Part shown: piece after piece, positions 34,714 through 43,840 of the stretch
Position numbering within the stretch: position 1 is the stretch's first letter
How the letters are laid out: every line of letters starts with the position of its first letter
Assembly (NCBI RefSeq): GCF_013488225.1
Contig: NZ_CP041241.1
Location: 1,860,001-1,924,000 of the forward strand
Reading direction: 5' to 3'
DNA: 64,000 nt
Source: Sinorhizobium mexicanum
GTDB lineage: Bacteria; Pseudomonadota; Alphaproteobacteria; Rhizobiales; Rhizobiaceae
Position numbers and translations under genes: made by a program
The notes under the pieces: model-generated
What the model was told of the DNA's origin: nothing
What the model saw: the letters and a program-made list of their open reading frames with translations, nothing else
Databases searched by the model: none

Positions 34714-35859
34714 ATGTTTTCACCAAAGGCCCTCGAAATGAGAACCCCGGTCGCCGCCAAGCTCGCGGCCGCGCTTGCCATCGCCGTCGCCCTCTCCGCC
34801 TGCTCGGAAGAGAAGGTCGAGACCAGGGAGATCATCCGGCCGGTCAAGGTCGTCGAGATCGCCGCGGGCGGCAATCACCGCGAACTCGACTATTCCGGTT
34901 CGGTGAAGGCGCGCACGGAGATGAATCTCGGCTTTCGCGTCGGCGGCAAGATCACCGAAAGGCTCGTCAATATCGGCGACCGGGTGAAGCCGGGCGACCT
35001 GCTCGCCCGCATCGACCCGACCGATTACGAGCTCGCCGTAAAAAGCGCCGTAGCCAACCTCGCTGCCGCTGAGAAGCAGGTGGAAACGACGGCGCTCACC
35101 AAGATGCGGGCCGAGCAGCTCTTCACCCGTGAATTCTCGTCCAAGGCTGAGCTCGATCAGGCGACGCTTCTCTATGATCAGGCGGTCTCCACGCGGGACG
35201 CCGCCGCCTCGTCGCTCGATCAGGCCAGGAACCAGGTCGCCTACAGCGATCTGAAATCCGACCAGAACGGCATCGTCACCGCGATCAACGCCGATATCGG
35301 CCAGGTCGTCGGCACCGGCACGCCGGTGGTGACCGTCGCCGTCGATGGTGAAAAGGAAGTGCAGATCGCCGTGCCCGAGATGGATATCTCCGAATTCAAG
35401 CCGGGCAAGACGGTCGAGGCGCGCTTCTGGTCGGACGACGCGCTCGTGCTCGACGCCCATGTACGCGAAGTCTCCGGCAGCGCGGACCAGCAGTCGCGGA
35501 CCTTTTCCGTGCGCGTCAGCCTGCCGACCGACGCGCGCGTGCTGCTCGGCATGACGGCCACGATCGAGGCGGTCGCGGCCAATGCTGGGCCCTCGGTTTC
35601 CATCCCGTTGAGCGCGCTTGCCGAGAAAGACGGCCGGAAGGTGGTCTGGGTGGTCAATCCTGACAGCTCGACCGTGCACGCGCGCGACGTCAAGCTCGCC
35701 GAATTCAGCGGCGATGGCGTTCGCATCGCCGAAGGGCTTAAGCAGGGCGATCTCGTCGTTGCCGCCGGCACGCAATTCATGACGGAAGACCTGAAGGTGA
35801 AGCTACCGGCAGCCGAACAGCAGGCGGCGCTGACCGAAACCGGCGAAGTCCTTCGCTAA
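34714..35859 (+). CDS. RND efflux membrane-fusion protein (periplasmic adaptor)
   Basis: A 381-residue lipoprotein with a lipobox LSAC (about residues 27-30 from the ATG at 34714). The barrel-sandwich/lipoyl half is LGFRVGGKITERLVNIGDRVKPGDLLARID, followed by an alpha-hairpin coiled coil (VANLAAAEKQVETT to about 190) and the second lipoyl half. It links the inner-membrane RND pump to an outer-membrane channel, which is not encoded nearby. The ATG at 34714 has AGGAG eight bases before it. It is 33 bp upstream of the pump gene. Confidence 0.9.
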   Translation: MFSPKALEMRTPVAAKLAAALAIAVALSACSEEKVETREIIRPVKVVEIAAGGNHRELDYSGSVKARTEMNLGFRVGGKITERLVNIGDRVKPGDLLARIDPTDYELAVKSAVANLAAAEKQVETTALTKMRAEQLFTREFSSKAELDQATLLYDQAVSTRDAAASSLDQARNQVAYSDLKSDQNGIVTAINADIGQVVGTGTPVVTVAVDGEKEVQIAVPEMDISEFKPGKTVEARFWSDDALVLDAHVREVSGSADQQSRTFSVRVSLPTDARVLLGMTATIEAVAANAGPSVSIPLSALAEKDGRKVVWVVNPDSSTVHARDVKLAEFSGDGVRIAEGLKQGDLVVAAGTQFMTEDLKVKLPAAEQQAALTETGEVLR

Positions 35860-35892
35860 CCCTCCAATTACCGATAGAACGGAACGACGGCC

Positions 35893-38800
35893 ATGGACGC
35901 CTCCACTGAGGACAGGAAACCGTTCAACCTCTCGCGCTGGGCGATCGGTCATCCGAGCATCGCGCGCTTCCTCTTCGCGCTGATCATCATCACCGGCGCC
36001 CTCGGCCTCGTACGCATGGGCCAGCGCGAAGATCCGGAATTCACCTTCCGTGTCATGGTCATCCAGGCCGTCTGGCCGGGCGCATCGATCGAGGAGATGC
36101 AAGACCAGGTCGTCAACAAGATCGAGCGCAAGCTGCAGGAAACGCCGCATCTCGATTTCGTCCGCTCCTACACGCGCGCCGGCAGCGCCATCATCACGCT
36201 GCAAGTCGAGGGCGACACCAATGCCGAAGAGGTGGCCGACGCCTTCTACCAGGTACGCAAGAAAGTCGGCGACATCGACAACGAGCTGCCGGACGGTCTC
36301 CTCGGCCCCTATTTCAACGACGAGTTCGGCGACACCTTCATCACGCTCCACTCGATCAGCGGCGACGGCTACAGCTATCCGGAGCTCAAGAAGTTCGCGA
36401 TCCAGGGCCGCGACATGCTCTTGACGACGCCCGGCGTCGAAAAGGTATCGATCATCGGCGATCAGCCGGAGAAGATCTATATCGACGTTTCGTCCAAGAC
36501 GCTCGCGGAACACGGGCTGACGCTCAACGATCTGCGCAACGCGATCGTCGGCCAGAACAACGTCGATCGTGCCGGCTCCGTCGATACCGGCACGCGTTCG
36601 GTGCGCATTTCCGTCGAGGGCGGTGTCGACCGCGCCGAGGATATCCGTGCGCTCCGCTTGCGCGCCGGGAACCAGGTGATCCGGCTCGGTGACATCGCCA
36701 CCGTCACCTCGGGGCTGGAGGACCCATACCAGCGCAAATACCGCTTCAACGGCCACGACAGCGTCCAGATCGGCGTGGTCATGGCCAAGGGCTACAAGGT
36801 CACCGACGTCGGCAAGGCAGTGGAAGCGACCTACGAGCGCTTCGAATCCTCCCTCCCCTATGGCGTCTCCGTCGACCAGATCGCGAACCAGCCGGAGGTG
36901 GTGACCGACGCGATCAGCGAGTTCATGCATGCCCTCGGCGAGGCGCTGATCATCGTGCTCGTCGTCTCCTTCCTGTCGATCGGCTGGCGCTCTGGTCTCG
37001 TCATCGCGATCGCCATCCCGCTCGTGCTCGCGGCTACATTCGCGATCATGTACGAGCTCGGCATCGACCTGCAGCGCATCTCGCTCGGCGCGCTGATCAT
37101 CGCGCTCGGCCTGCTCGTCGACGACGCGATGATCGTCGTCGAAATGATGGAGCGCAAGCTCGAGGAGGGCCTCGTGAAGATCGAGGCGGCGAGCTTCGCC
37201 TATTCCTCCACCGCCTTCCCGATGCTGACCGGCACGCTGATCACGACCGCAGGTTTCATCCCCGTCGGCTTCGCCGAGTCGACCGCGGGCGAATATGTGC
37301 GCTCGCTCTTCTATGTCGTCGGCATCGCGCTGGTGGTCTCCTGGTTCGTCGCCGTCTATTTCACGCCGTGGCTCGGCTACATGATCTTGAAGCAACGCCA
37401 TCATGCCGGCAATCACCACGACGTCTTCGACACGCGCTTTTACCGGCGCCTGCGCGCGACGGTCGGCTGGGCGGTGCGCCACCGGGTGATCGTGCTCGTC
37501 ATGACGCTCGCGACCTTCGTCGCCAGCCTCTGGGCGTTCCAGTTCATTCCGAAGAACTTCTTCCCGCAGTCGTCGCGGCCGGAAATCCTGGTCGATCTGT
37601 GGCTGCCGGAAGGAACCAGCATCAAGGAGGTCGAGAAGCAGGCGAAGGCTGTCGAAGCCCGGATGATGGACGACGAGGACAAGCGCTTCATCGCCACCTA
37701 TATCGGCGAGGGCGCACCGCGCTTCTTCCTGCCGCTCGACCAGCAGCTTCGCAATCCGAACTTCGCGCAGCTGCTCGTCATGGCGAAGGACGAGCCGGCC
37801 CGCGAGCGGCTGATCACAAAGCTGCGCACGATCATTGCCGAAGACTTTCCGTCGATCCGCGCCAAGGTCGACCGGCTGTTCCTCGGCCCGCCGACCGGCT
37901 GGCCCGTGCAGTTGCGCGTGATGGGCCCGGATCGCGCCGAAGTACGCCGCATCGCCGATCAGGTGAAGGCGAAGTTCAACGAGAACCCGCTGCTCGGCGC
38001 TGTTCACGACGACTGGCTGGAGCCGGTGCCGGCGATGAAGCTGACGATCGACCAGGACCGCGCCCGGGCGCTGGGCGTCACCTCGCAGCGCATCCGCCAG
38101 ATGCTGCAGGCATCGATGTCCGGCGTGCCGCTCGACAATTTCCGCGACGGCGAGGAAACCGTCTCGATCGTCGCGCGGGAGCCGGACGGCAATCGCCAAC
38201 TGCTTTCGGCCGTCAACTCGGTCTATGTTCCGACCGACTTCGGCGGCTTCGTTCCGGTCTCGCAGGTCGCCAAGGTCGTGCCGGTCATGGAGCAGGGCAT
38301 CGAATGGCGCCGCGATCGCCTGCCGACGATCACGGTCCGCGCCACGCTGCCTGACGGCGTGCAGTCGAACGACGTAACGACGAAGCTCTACAACGAGCTT
38401 CAGGGGCTGAGAGACGGACTCGCTCCCGGCTACAAGGTCGAGATCCAGGGCGGCGCCGAGGACAGCGCCGAAAGCCAGGCCTCGATCGCCGCCAAGGCGC
38501 CGATCATGCTGGTCGTCATCGTCGTGCTGCTGATGGCGCAGCTCCAGCACTTTGGCAAGGCGATGCTGGTGCTCGCGACCGGCCCGCTCGGCATCATCGG
38601 CGCGGCCGCCGCGCTCTTGATCAGCGGCGCCCCCTTCGGCTTCGTCGCCATTCTCGGCGTCATCGCGCTGCTCGGCATCATCATCCGCAACTCGATCATC
38701 CTCGTCGACCAGATCGATCAGGACATCGCGGCAGGCATGGAGCGCGCCGAGGCGATCATCGGTGCGGCCGTTCGCCGCTTCCGGCCGATCATGCTCACCG

Positions 38801-39042
38801 CCCTGACGGCCGTGCTGGCGCTGATCCCGATCTCGCGCGGCGTGTTCTGGGGCCCGCTCGCCTACGCCATGATGGGCGGCATCCTCGTTGCGACGGTGCT
38901 GACGATCCTGGTGCTGCCGGCCGGCTACGCACTGTTCTTCGGCCGGGAGCCGAAGCGGAAAGCTGAGCCGGAAGCCGCCGAGCAGCACTCCGAAGACGAC
39001 AACGAGGAAGAGCGCTATCCCACGCCGATCGCCGCGGAGTGA
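35893..39042 (+). CDS. RND-family multidrug efflux pump
   Basis: A 1049-residue inner-membrane transporter of the AcrB/CzcA superfamily. It has 12 helices, with the first near residue 25 and two large periplasmic loops. Helix 4 has LIIALGLLVDDAMIVVEMME, whose paired aspartates are the proton-relay signature of hydrophobe/amphiphile RND pumps. The size is that of a full pump. Substrates cannot be read from sequence. It forms an operon with the TetR gene and the adaptor. A hairpin terminator follows. Confidence 0.93.
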   Translation: MDASTEDRKPFNLSRWAIGHPSIARFLFALIIITGALGLVRMGQREDPEFTFRVMVIQAVWPGASIEEMQDQVVNKIERKLQETPHLDFVRSYTRAGSAIITLQVEGDTNAEEVADAFYQVRKKVGDIDNELPDGLLGPYFNDEFGDTFITLHSISGDGYSYPELKKFAIQGRDMLLTTPGVEKVSIIGDQPEKIYIDVSSKTLAEHGLTLNDLRNAIVGQNNVDRAGSVDTGTRSVRISVEGGVDRAEDIRALRLRAGNQVIRLGDIATVTSGLEDPYQRKYRFNGHDSVQIGVVMAKGYKVTDVGKAVEATYERFESSLPYGVSVDQIANQPEVVTDAISEFMHALGEALIIVLVVSFLSIGWRSGLVIAIAIPLVLAATFAIMYELGIDLQRISLGALIIALGLLVDDAMIVVEMMERKLEEGLVKIEAASFAYSSTAFPMLTGTLITTAGFIPVGFAESTAGEYVRSLFYVVGIALVVSWFVAVYFTPWLGYMILKQRHHAGNHHDVFDTRFYRRLRATVGWAVRHRVIVLVMTLATFVASLWAFQFIPKNFFPQSSRPEILVDLWLPEGTSIKEVEKQAKAVEARMMDDEDKRFIATYIGEGAPRFFLPLDQQLRNPNFAQLLVMAKDEPARERLITKLRTIIAEDFPSIRAKVDRLFLGPPTGWPVQLRVMGPDRAEVRRIADQVKAKFNENPLLGAVHDDWLEPVPAMKLTIDQDRARALGVTSQRIRQMLQASMSGVPLDNFRDGEETVSIVAREPDGNRQLLSAVNSVYVPTDFGGFVPVSQVAKVVPVMEQGIEWRRDRLPTITVRATLPDGVQSNDVTTKLYNELQGLRDGLAPGYKVEIQGGAEDSAESQASIAAKAPIMLVVIVVLLMAQLQHFGKAMLVLATGPLGIIGAAAALLISGAPFGFVAILGVIALLGIIIRNSIILVDQIDQDIAAGMERAEAIIGAAVRRFRPIMLTALTAVLALIPISRGVFWGPLAYAMMGGILVATVLTILVLPAGYALFFGREPKRKAEPEAAEQHSEDDNEEERYPTPIAAE

Positions 39043-39065
39043 ACTCGGCCGCCATCATTCTTGAC

Positions 39066-39095
39066 GCGCCAGCCGGAAGGAATACCGGCTGGCGC
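39066..39095. terminator. Bidirectional terminator between RND and monooxygenase genes
   Basis: GCGCCAGCCGG - 8-base loop - CCGGCTGGCGC, an 11-bp perfect stem in the 61-bp gap between two convergent genes. Confidence 0.8.
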
Positions 39096-39103
39096 ATGGT
39101 CGC

Positions 39104-40906
39104 TTAGCCCAGGTGGTGGCGCTCCTGGAGGCCGTAGACCGGTGTCGAAATGCCTTCGCAGCGGGCCTTCAGCTGCAATGAAAGATACTGCGAATAGTGG
39201 CGCGACTGGTGCAGGTTGCCACCATGGAACCAGAGCGCCTCCTGTTGTGTCGGCTTCCACATGTTGCGCTGCTCGCCCTCCCACGGACCGGGGTCCTTCG
39301 GCGTATCTGAGCCGAGGCCCCAGACCTTGCCCACCTTGTCGGCGACCTCCTTCGAGATGAGATCCGCCGCCCAGCCGTTCATCGAGCCATAGCCGGTGGC
39401 GTAGACGACGAGATCGGCCGGAAGCTCGGTGCCGTCCTTCAAGACGACGGCATCTTCCTTCAGGTGGCTGACATCGGAGCCGGATTTCAGCTTGATGCTG
39501 CCGTCGATGACGAGATCGCAGGCGCCGACGTCGATGTAGTAGCCGGAACCGCGGCGCAGATATTTCATGAACAGCCCGGAACCGTCGGCGCCCCAGTCGA
39601 GCATGAAGCCCGCCTTTTCCAGATCCGCATAGAACTTGGCGTCACGTTCGCGCATCTTCTCGTAAAGCGGAATCTGGAACTCGTGCATGATCCGGTAGGG
39701 AAGCGAGGCGAAGATCAGGTCGGCCTTGCGGGTCGTCATGCCGGCGGCAACCGCCCGTTCGGAATAGAGGTCCCCGAGTCCGATATCCATCAGCGTGTCC
39801 GAGCGCACGATGTGCGTCGACGACCGCTGCACCATCGTCACGTCGGCACCGCCTTCCCAAAGCGCCGCGCAGATATCATGCGCGGAATTGTTGGAGCCGA
39901 CGACCACCACCTTCTTGTCACGATAGGCGTCCGGACCCGGATGCTGCGACGAATGCTGCTGTTCGCCTTTGAAGACGTCCTGACCTTCGAGTTTCGGAAT
40001 ATTCGGCTTGCCCGACATGCCGGTCGCGAGCACGAGTTGCTTCGGTCGCAGCACGACTTCCTCGCCGTCGCGCACAACGACGACCGTCCACTCTTTCGCT
40101 TCCTCGTCGTACTTGGCCGACTTGCAGGTGGTCGAGCCCCAGTAGTTGAGCTCCATCACCCTGGTGTACATCTCCAGCCAGTCGCCAATCTTGTCCTTCG
40201 GCGCGAAGACCGGCCAGTTCTCCGGGAAGGGGATGTAAGGCAGGTGGTCGTACCAGACCGGATCGTGCAGGCACAGCGACTTGTAGCGCTTGCGCCAGCT
40301 ATCACCCGGTCGTTCGTTCTTCTCGATGATGATCGTCGGCACGTTCAACTGACGCAGACGCGCGCCGAGCGCGATGCCGCCCTGGCCGCCGCCGACAATG
40401 AGGGCGTAGGGCTGCGTCCCGTAGCCGAGGTCGGCCGCCTCCCGCTCGCGCTTTTCCTTCCACGTCCTGCGATTGGGATCGTGACCGTGCTCGGCGCCGA
40501 GCGGCCGCCGCAGGCCTTTCGGCTCCTCGTGCCCTTTAAGCTCCGTCATCGTCGTGAGAAGCGTCCAGATCAGGCCGTCCTTCAACCGGATATGGCCGTA
40601 GCCTCGCGCCACTTGCGTCTCGAATTCGAACCACCCGTCGGTCACGCCGTCCCCGCCGCTCGCCTGTTCGTTGGCGTCCTGCCGGAACAGCGCCGGCTTC
40701 ACCGCTGCGAGCTGGCTCGTCAGCATGTCGCGGATCTGGTCCCGCCCCTCCATCGTCCTGATGTTCCAGGTAAAGGTGACGAGGTCGCGCCAGTAGCAAT
40801 CCGCCTGGAACAGATTGACGGCGGCCTCGATATCACCCTGTTCAAGGGCCCTGCCGAGCTTGGCAAGGGCATTGTCGATGCGGGTGTTGGGACTTTCTTC
40901 AAGCAT
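39104..40906 (-). CDS. Flavin-dependent monooxygenase with N-terminal NTF2-like domain
   Basis: A 600-residue NAD(P)/FAD-dependent oxidoreductase. The first ~150 residues look like an NTF2/SnoaL-type alpha+beta domain (ALEQGDIEAAVNLFQADCYW ... GWFEFETQVARGYGHIRLKD). FAD binding is ALIVGGGQGGIALGARL (about 175-191); NADPH binding is VVVVGSNNSAHDI (about 370). This is the architecture of Baeyer-Villiger or N-oxygenating class B monooxygenases. The ATG at 40906 has a strong AAGGAGGAG. A sigma-54 promoter lies 100 bp upstream and an enhancer-binding regulator is encoded upstream on the same strand, which suggests substrate-induced expression. The substrate is unknown. Confidence 0.88.
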   Translation of the reverse strand: MLEESPNTRIDNALAKLGRALEQGDIEAAVNLFQADCYWRDLVTFTWNIRTMEGRDQIRDMLTSQLAAVKPALFRQDANEQASGGDGVTDGWFEFETQVARGYGHIRLKDGLIWTLLTTMTELKGHEEPKGLRRPLGAEHGHDPNRRTWKEKREREAADLGYGTQPYALIVGGGQGGIALGARLRQLNVPTIIIEKNERPGDSWRKRYKSLCLHDPVWYDHLPYIPFPENWPVFAPKDKIGDWLEMYTRVMELNYWGSTTCKSAKYDEEAKEWTVVVVRDGEEVVLRPKQLVLATGMSGKPNIPKLEGQDVFKGEQQHSSQHPGPDAYRDKKVVVVGSNNSAHDICAALWEGGADVTMVQRSSTHIVRSDTLMDIGLGDLYSERAVAAGMTTRKADLIFASLPYRIMHEFQIPLYEKMRERDAKFYADLEKAGFMLDWGADGSGLFMKYLRRGSGYYIDVGACDLVIDGSIKLKSGSDVSHLKEDAVVLKDGTELPADLVVYATGYGSMNGWAADLISKEVADKVGKVWGLGSDTPKDPGPWEGEQRNMWKPTQQEALWFHGGNLHQSRHYSQYLSLQLKARCEGISTPVYGLQERHHLG

Positions 40907-41005
40907 GAGGTCTCCTCCTTTTCGCTTGGCTTGCCTGCTGGCGACTCCTCTTTCGCCGGCGAGGGTGTTGCTGTGCAGCGCTGCCGCCGCGGTCGAACAG
41001 CGATG

Positions 41006-41021
41006 TGCAATGGCCGTGCCA
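41006..41021 (-). promoter_or_regulatory. Sigma-54 (-24/-12) promoter of the monooxygenase gene
   Basis: On the minus strand the sequence is TGGCAC-N5-TTGCA, with the invariant GG and GC exactly ten bases apart. This matches the RpoN consensus. Its -12 element is about 100 bp before the monooxygenase ATG. The AcoR-type activator encoded just upstream fits. Confidence 0.85.
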
Positions 41022-41229
41022 AGCGTCGCAGCCAGGAAAAACGCAATGTTTTCAGGAACGGGAGGAATTAGGACTGTTGCACGCTCCGACGCGGCCGCCA
41101 CAAGTGAGGCGTCCGACCTGTTGCAGGCGCCGCCGACGCCGGCAACGCCGCCCGTCCGACCAGACGCGCATAGGTCGCTGTGGGGCTTCGCGTTACGGCA
41201 TTCAGCAACCTTGCGCCGGCAGGTCGCTC

Positions 41230-43116
41230 CTACCGATGCGGCTTCAAGTGAAAGCGCCTGACCTGGCGATGCACCGTCGAGCGGTCGAGGCCCAGCCGTC
41301 GCGCCGCCTCAGAGATGTTCCAGTTGCAGGCATCGAGCATCAGTCTCAACGCCGTGCCGGCATCATCCGCATCGTCCGGCTCGGCCCTCGCGACGAGATA
41401 ATCCGGCAGGTCGGAAACGTCGATGACGCAGGCTTCGGCGAGCGCAGCCGCAACGGCGATGGCGTTGTCGAGTTCGCGAATGTTTCCCGGCCAGTCGTGC
41501 GCCTTCAGCGCGACAAGCGCGGCCGGCGAGAGCGTCCTTTGGCCGGCGGCATGGGAATGTCGTTCCAGCATCTGCTCGACCACCCAGTCGAAATCGCGTC
41601 TGTCTCTGAGCGGCGGAACCGAGAGCGTTGCGGCGTTGAGCCGGTAATAGAGATCTTCGCGAAAGGCGCCCTGCGACACCAGCGTCTGCAAGGGCCGATG
41701 CGAGGCCGAAACGATCCTGATCTGGACCGGGCGCGGCACGGTGCCTCCGACCGGAAGCACCTCGCGCTCGGCCAGCACCCTGAGCAGTCGGCTCTGCAGC
41801 GCAAGAGGCATGTCGCCGATCTCGTCGAGAAAGAGCGTGCCGCCGTCCGCCTGCTCGATCAGGCCCTTGCGGCCCTTGGCGGACGCGCCGGTGAAGGCGC
41901 CCGGCAGATAGCCGAACAGCTCGCTCTCGATCAGTTGCTCGGGGATCGCCGCGCAATTGATGGCGACGAAGCGGCCCGTAAGGCCGCTGCCCTCGTGGAT
42001 TGCGCGCGCCAGGTATTCCTTGCCTGTCCCGGTCTCGCCCTGGATGAGGATCGGCAGCGCCGTGCGGGCGAGTTTCGCAGCCTTTGCCTGCAGCGCGACG
42101 ATTTCGGGCGCATCGCCGCCGAGCCGGCGCAACGGCGGCGGGATCTGCGCGCGCGAGACGCCCGGCGCGCGGACGCCTGAATGCGGCTCGATGGCATGCG
42201 CAAAGAGCGCATTGCCGTCGCGGGCGAAAACGAGCCGTTCCTGCGTCGGCCGGCGGCGCGTGAGCTCCGGAAGATCGTCGATTTCCAGGTCGAGGAAGCG
42301 CGATACCGGCTCGCCGATGATGAGGCGCGGATCACGCCAGTCGAGCCCCGTCGAGCGGGCAAGGATCTTCGCCCCGCCTTGGGTCATGCCGGCGATCCGC
42401 CCGAGACCGTCGATCGAGATCGCCGCCTCCGGATCGACGTCGAGGAATTCCGGCGAGCGCGAGAACCTGAGCACCCATTGATGCCGCGCCTGGGCCATGA
42501 GATTGGCGAGCTCGATCCGCCTTGCGCTGGCGGTGACCAGATGAAGCGCCAGGTTCTGGCTTGTCTTGAGGATCGGGGAACTCAGCAGCGAGATGTCGAG
42601 GACGGCCGAAAGTTCGCCGTGGATGTCGTAGATCGGTGCCGCCGTGCAGGAGAGCGGCGTGTGCGTGTTGTCGAAGTGGTCGCTCTGGTGGATCGTCAGC
42701 GCCTCACCCGTCTCGATGCAGGCGCCGACGGCGCAGGTCCCGGCGCGCCATTCGGACCATTCGGACCCGAGATAGAGGCCCGCTTTGCGAAGGCTGTTGT
42801 TGAAGAGTGGGTCACCAAGGAACTCGACGGTCACGCCCTGCCGGTCGGAGAGCAAGAGCACATAGTTCTGCCCCGCCACTTGCCTGAACAGATGTTCGAG
42901 CCCGGAACGGGCGATGGCGATCAGGTCTTCCGATTGCTGGCGATGCTCCTTGAGCCGTGTCTCCGGTACGATATAGGCCTCGCAAGCCTGCGCCGGGTCG
43001 AGGCGGTGATGCTCCAGGCAGCGCCGCCAGGATTTGACGACCATATCGTCGCGGCTGCTCGGAAGGCCGCGGCCGACGCGCTCGATTTCGCGGATATGGT
43101 CGGAATGTGAAAACAT
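41230..43116 (-). CDS. Sigma-54-dependent transcriptional activator, AcoR/AcxR type
   Basis: A 628-residue enhancer-binding protein. An N-terminal sensor region with a GAF-like domain (about 60-190) is followed by an AAA+ domain (Walker A GETGTGKE, GAFTGA loop for sigma-54 contact, Walker B GGTLFLDEIGD) and a C-terminal Fis-type helix-turn-helix (NISEAARRLGLDRSTVHRQV). The class regulates acetoin, acetone or aromatic catabolism. The ATG at 43116 (MFSHSDH) follows GGAGGAAGG; a longer frame from 43149 is less likely. It is 323 bp upstream of the monooxygenase, which it probably activates. The intervening DNA has two CTGTTGCA copies (41074 and 41118) that could be activator sites. Confidence 0.92.
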   Translation of the reverse strand: MFSHSDHIREIERVGRGLPSSRDDMVVKSWRRCLEHHRLDPAQACEAYIVPETRLKEHRQQSEDLIAIARSGLEHLFRQVAGQNYVLLLSDRQGVTVEFLGDPLFNNSLRKAGLYLGSEWSEWRAGTCAVGACIETGEALTIHQSDHFDNTHTPLSCTAAPIYDIHGELSAVLDISLLSSPILKTSQNLALHLVTASARRIELANLMAQARHQWVLRFSRSPEFLDVDPEAAISIDGLGRIAGMTQGGAKILARSTGLDWRDPRLIIGEPVSRFLDLEIDDLPELTRRRPTQERLVFARDGNALFAHAIEPHSGVRAPGVSRAQIPPPLRRLGGDAPEIVALQAKAAKLARTALPILIQGETGTGKEYLARAIHEGSGLTGRFVAINCAAIPEQLIESELFGYLPGAFTGASAKGRKGLIEQADGGTLFLDEIGDMPLALQSRLLRVLAEREVLPVGGTVPRPVQIRIVSASHRPLQTLVSQGAFREDLYYRLNAATLSVPPLRDRRDFDWVVEQMLERHSHAAGQRTLSPAALVALKAHDWPGNIRELDNAIAVAAALAEACVIDVSDLPDYLVARAEPDDADDAGTALRLMLDACNWNISEAARRLGLDRSTVHRQVRRFHLKPHR

Positions 43117-43306
43117 GACCGCCTTCCTCCTGGGCGCGAGTGTGCGCATGGGAAGCCGAAATGTAAAGGAACGGAAAGCCGAGGAGCGGGGACGCGATGA
43201 TCCGCCTCGGGCGCTTGTGTCCGGAACACCGGCGCGCGACCCGGACTCTGCTTGGTCCGGGCCGACGCCGCCAAATATCCTTGATCGGCCGGATCGGCCG
43301 CGCGCA

Positions 43307-43516
43307 TCAATCGTCGAGGCGGAAGCCGACCTTCATGACGACCTGGTAATGCGCCACCTCTCCGTTGACGATCTGTCCCCGGATCTGGTCGACTTCGAAC
43401 CAGTCGAGATTCCGCATGGTTTTCGAGGCGCGCGAAATCGCCGTTTCGATCGACTCGTTGACCGAGGTCTTCGAGCTTCCGATCAACTCTATCTTCTTGT
43501 AGACGTGCCCGGTCAC
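43307..43516 (-). CDS. Dodecin, small flavin-binding protein
   Basis: A 69-residue protein of the dodecin family (VYKKIELIGSSKTSVNESIE ... LDWFEVDQIRGQIVNGEVAH). Dodecins form twelve-subunit shells that store flavins or related cofactors. The start is a GTG at 43516, preceded by GAGGAGG; no ATG in frame gives a family-length protein. It stands alone between repeats and is separated from the enhancer-binding-protein gene by 190 bp. Confidence 0.9.
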   Translation of the reverse strand: MTGHVYKKIELIGSSKTSVNESIETAISRASKTMRNLDWFEVDQIRGQIVNGEVAHYQVVMKVGFRLDD

Positions 43517-43544
43517 AGTAACCTCCTCGGGTTCTGGTTGATCC

Positions 43545-43641
43545 CACAGCGCCGTGCGTCTTTTCAGACGCCCATAGGTCGCCGCTGTGGACTCTGAATT
43601 GCTGCATGTTTTGTCCTCCGATTTAAGGAAACATGCAGTAG
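43545..43641. repeat. Intergenic palindromic repeat, family A
   Basis: CACAGCGCCGTGCGTCTTTT / AGACGCCCATAGGTCGCCGC, then GCTGCATGTTTT ... AAACATGCAGTAG. It is the same two-module element as at 8488, located upstream of dodecin. The 324-bp gap 43517-43840 holds this copy, a partial copy at 43774 and no convincing gene. Confidence 0.7.
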
Positions 43642-43773
43642 CGCGAACATCGCCCTCGGGCAGCGAAGAGTGCGACGGCGCGTGCTCGGACCGCCAATCA
43701 TTGAGGACGATGCAGTCAGCATGCGCCCGTTGGCGCGCGATTGCCAGCCGCTGCATTCGGAAATTGCGGCCTA

Positions 43774-43833
43774 CCAACGCGGCGCGTCTTTTGAGGCGCG
43801 CAAAGGTCGCTGTGGCACTTTTGATTGTTGCGT
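43774..43833. repeat. Family A repeat, first module
   Basis: CAACGCGGCGCGTCTTTTGA with GGCGCGCAAAGGTCGCTGTG, the first module only, immediately downstream of the LacI gene, where it might contribute to termination. Confidence 0.55.
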
Positions 43834-43840
43834 TCGCCGG

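Noticed and set aside
35803..38988. 1061-codon minus-strand frame opposite the RND pump
   Set aside because: Shadow of the RND gene, same charged composition and no domains.
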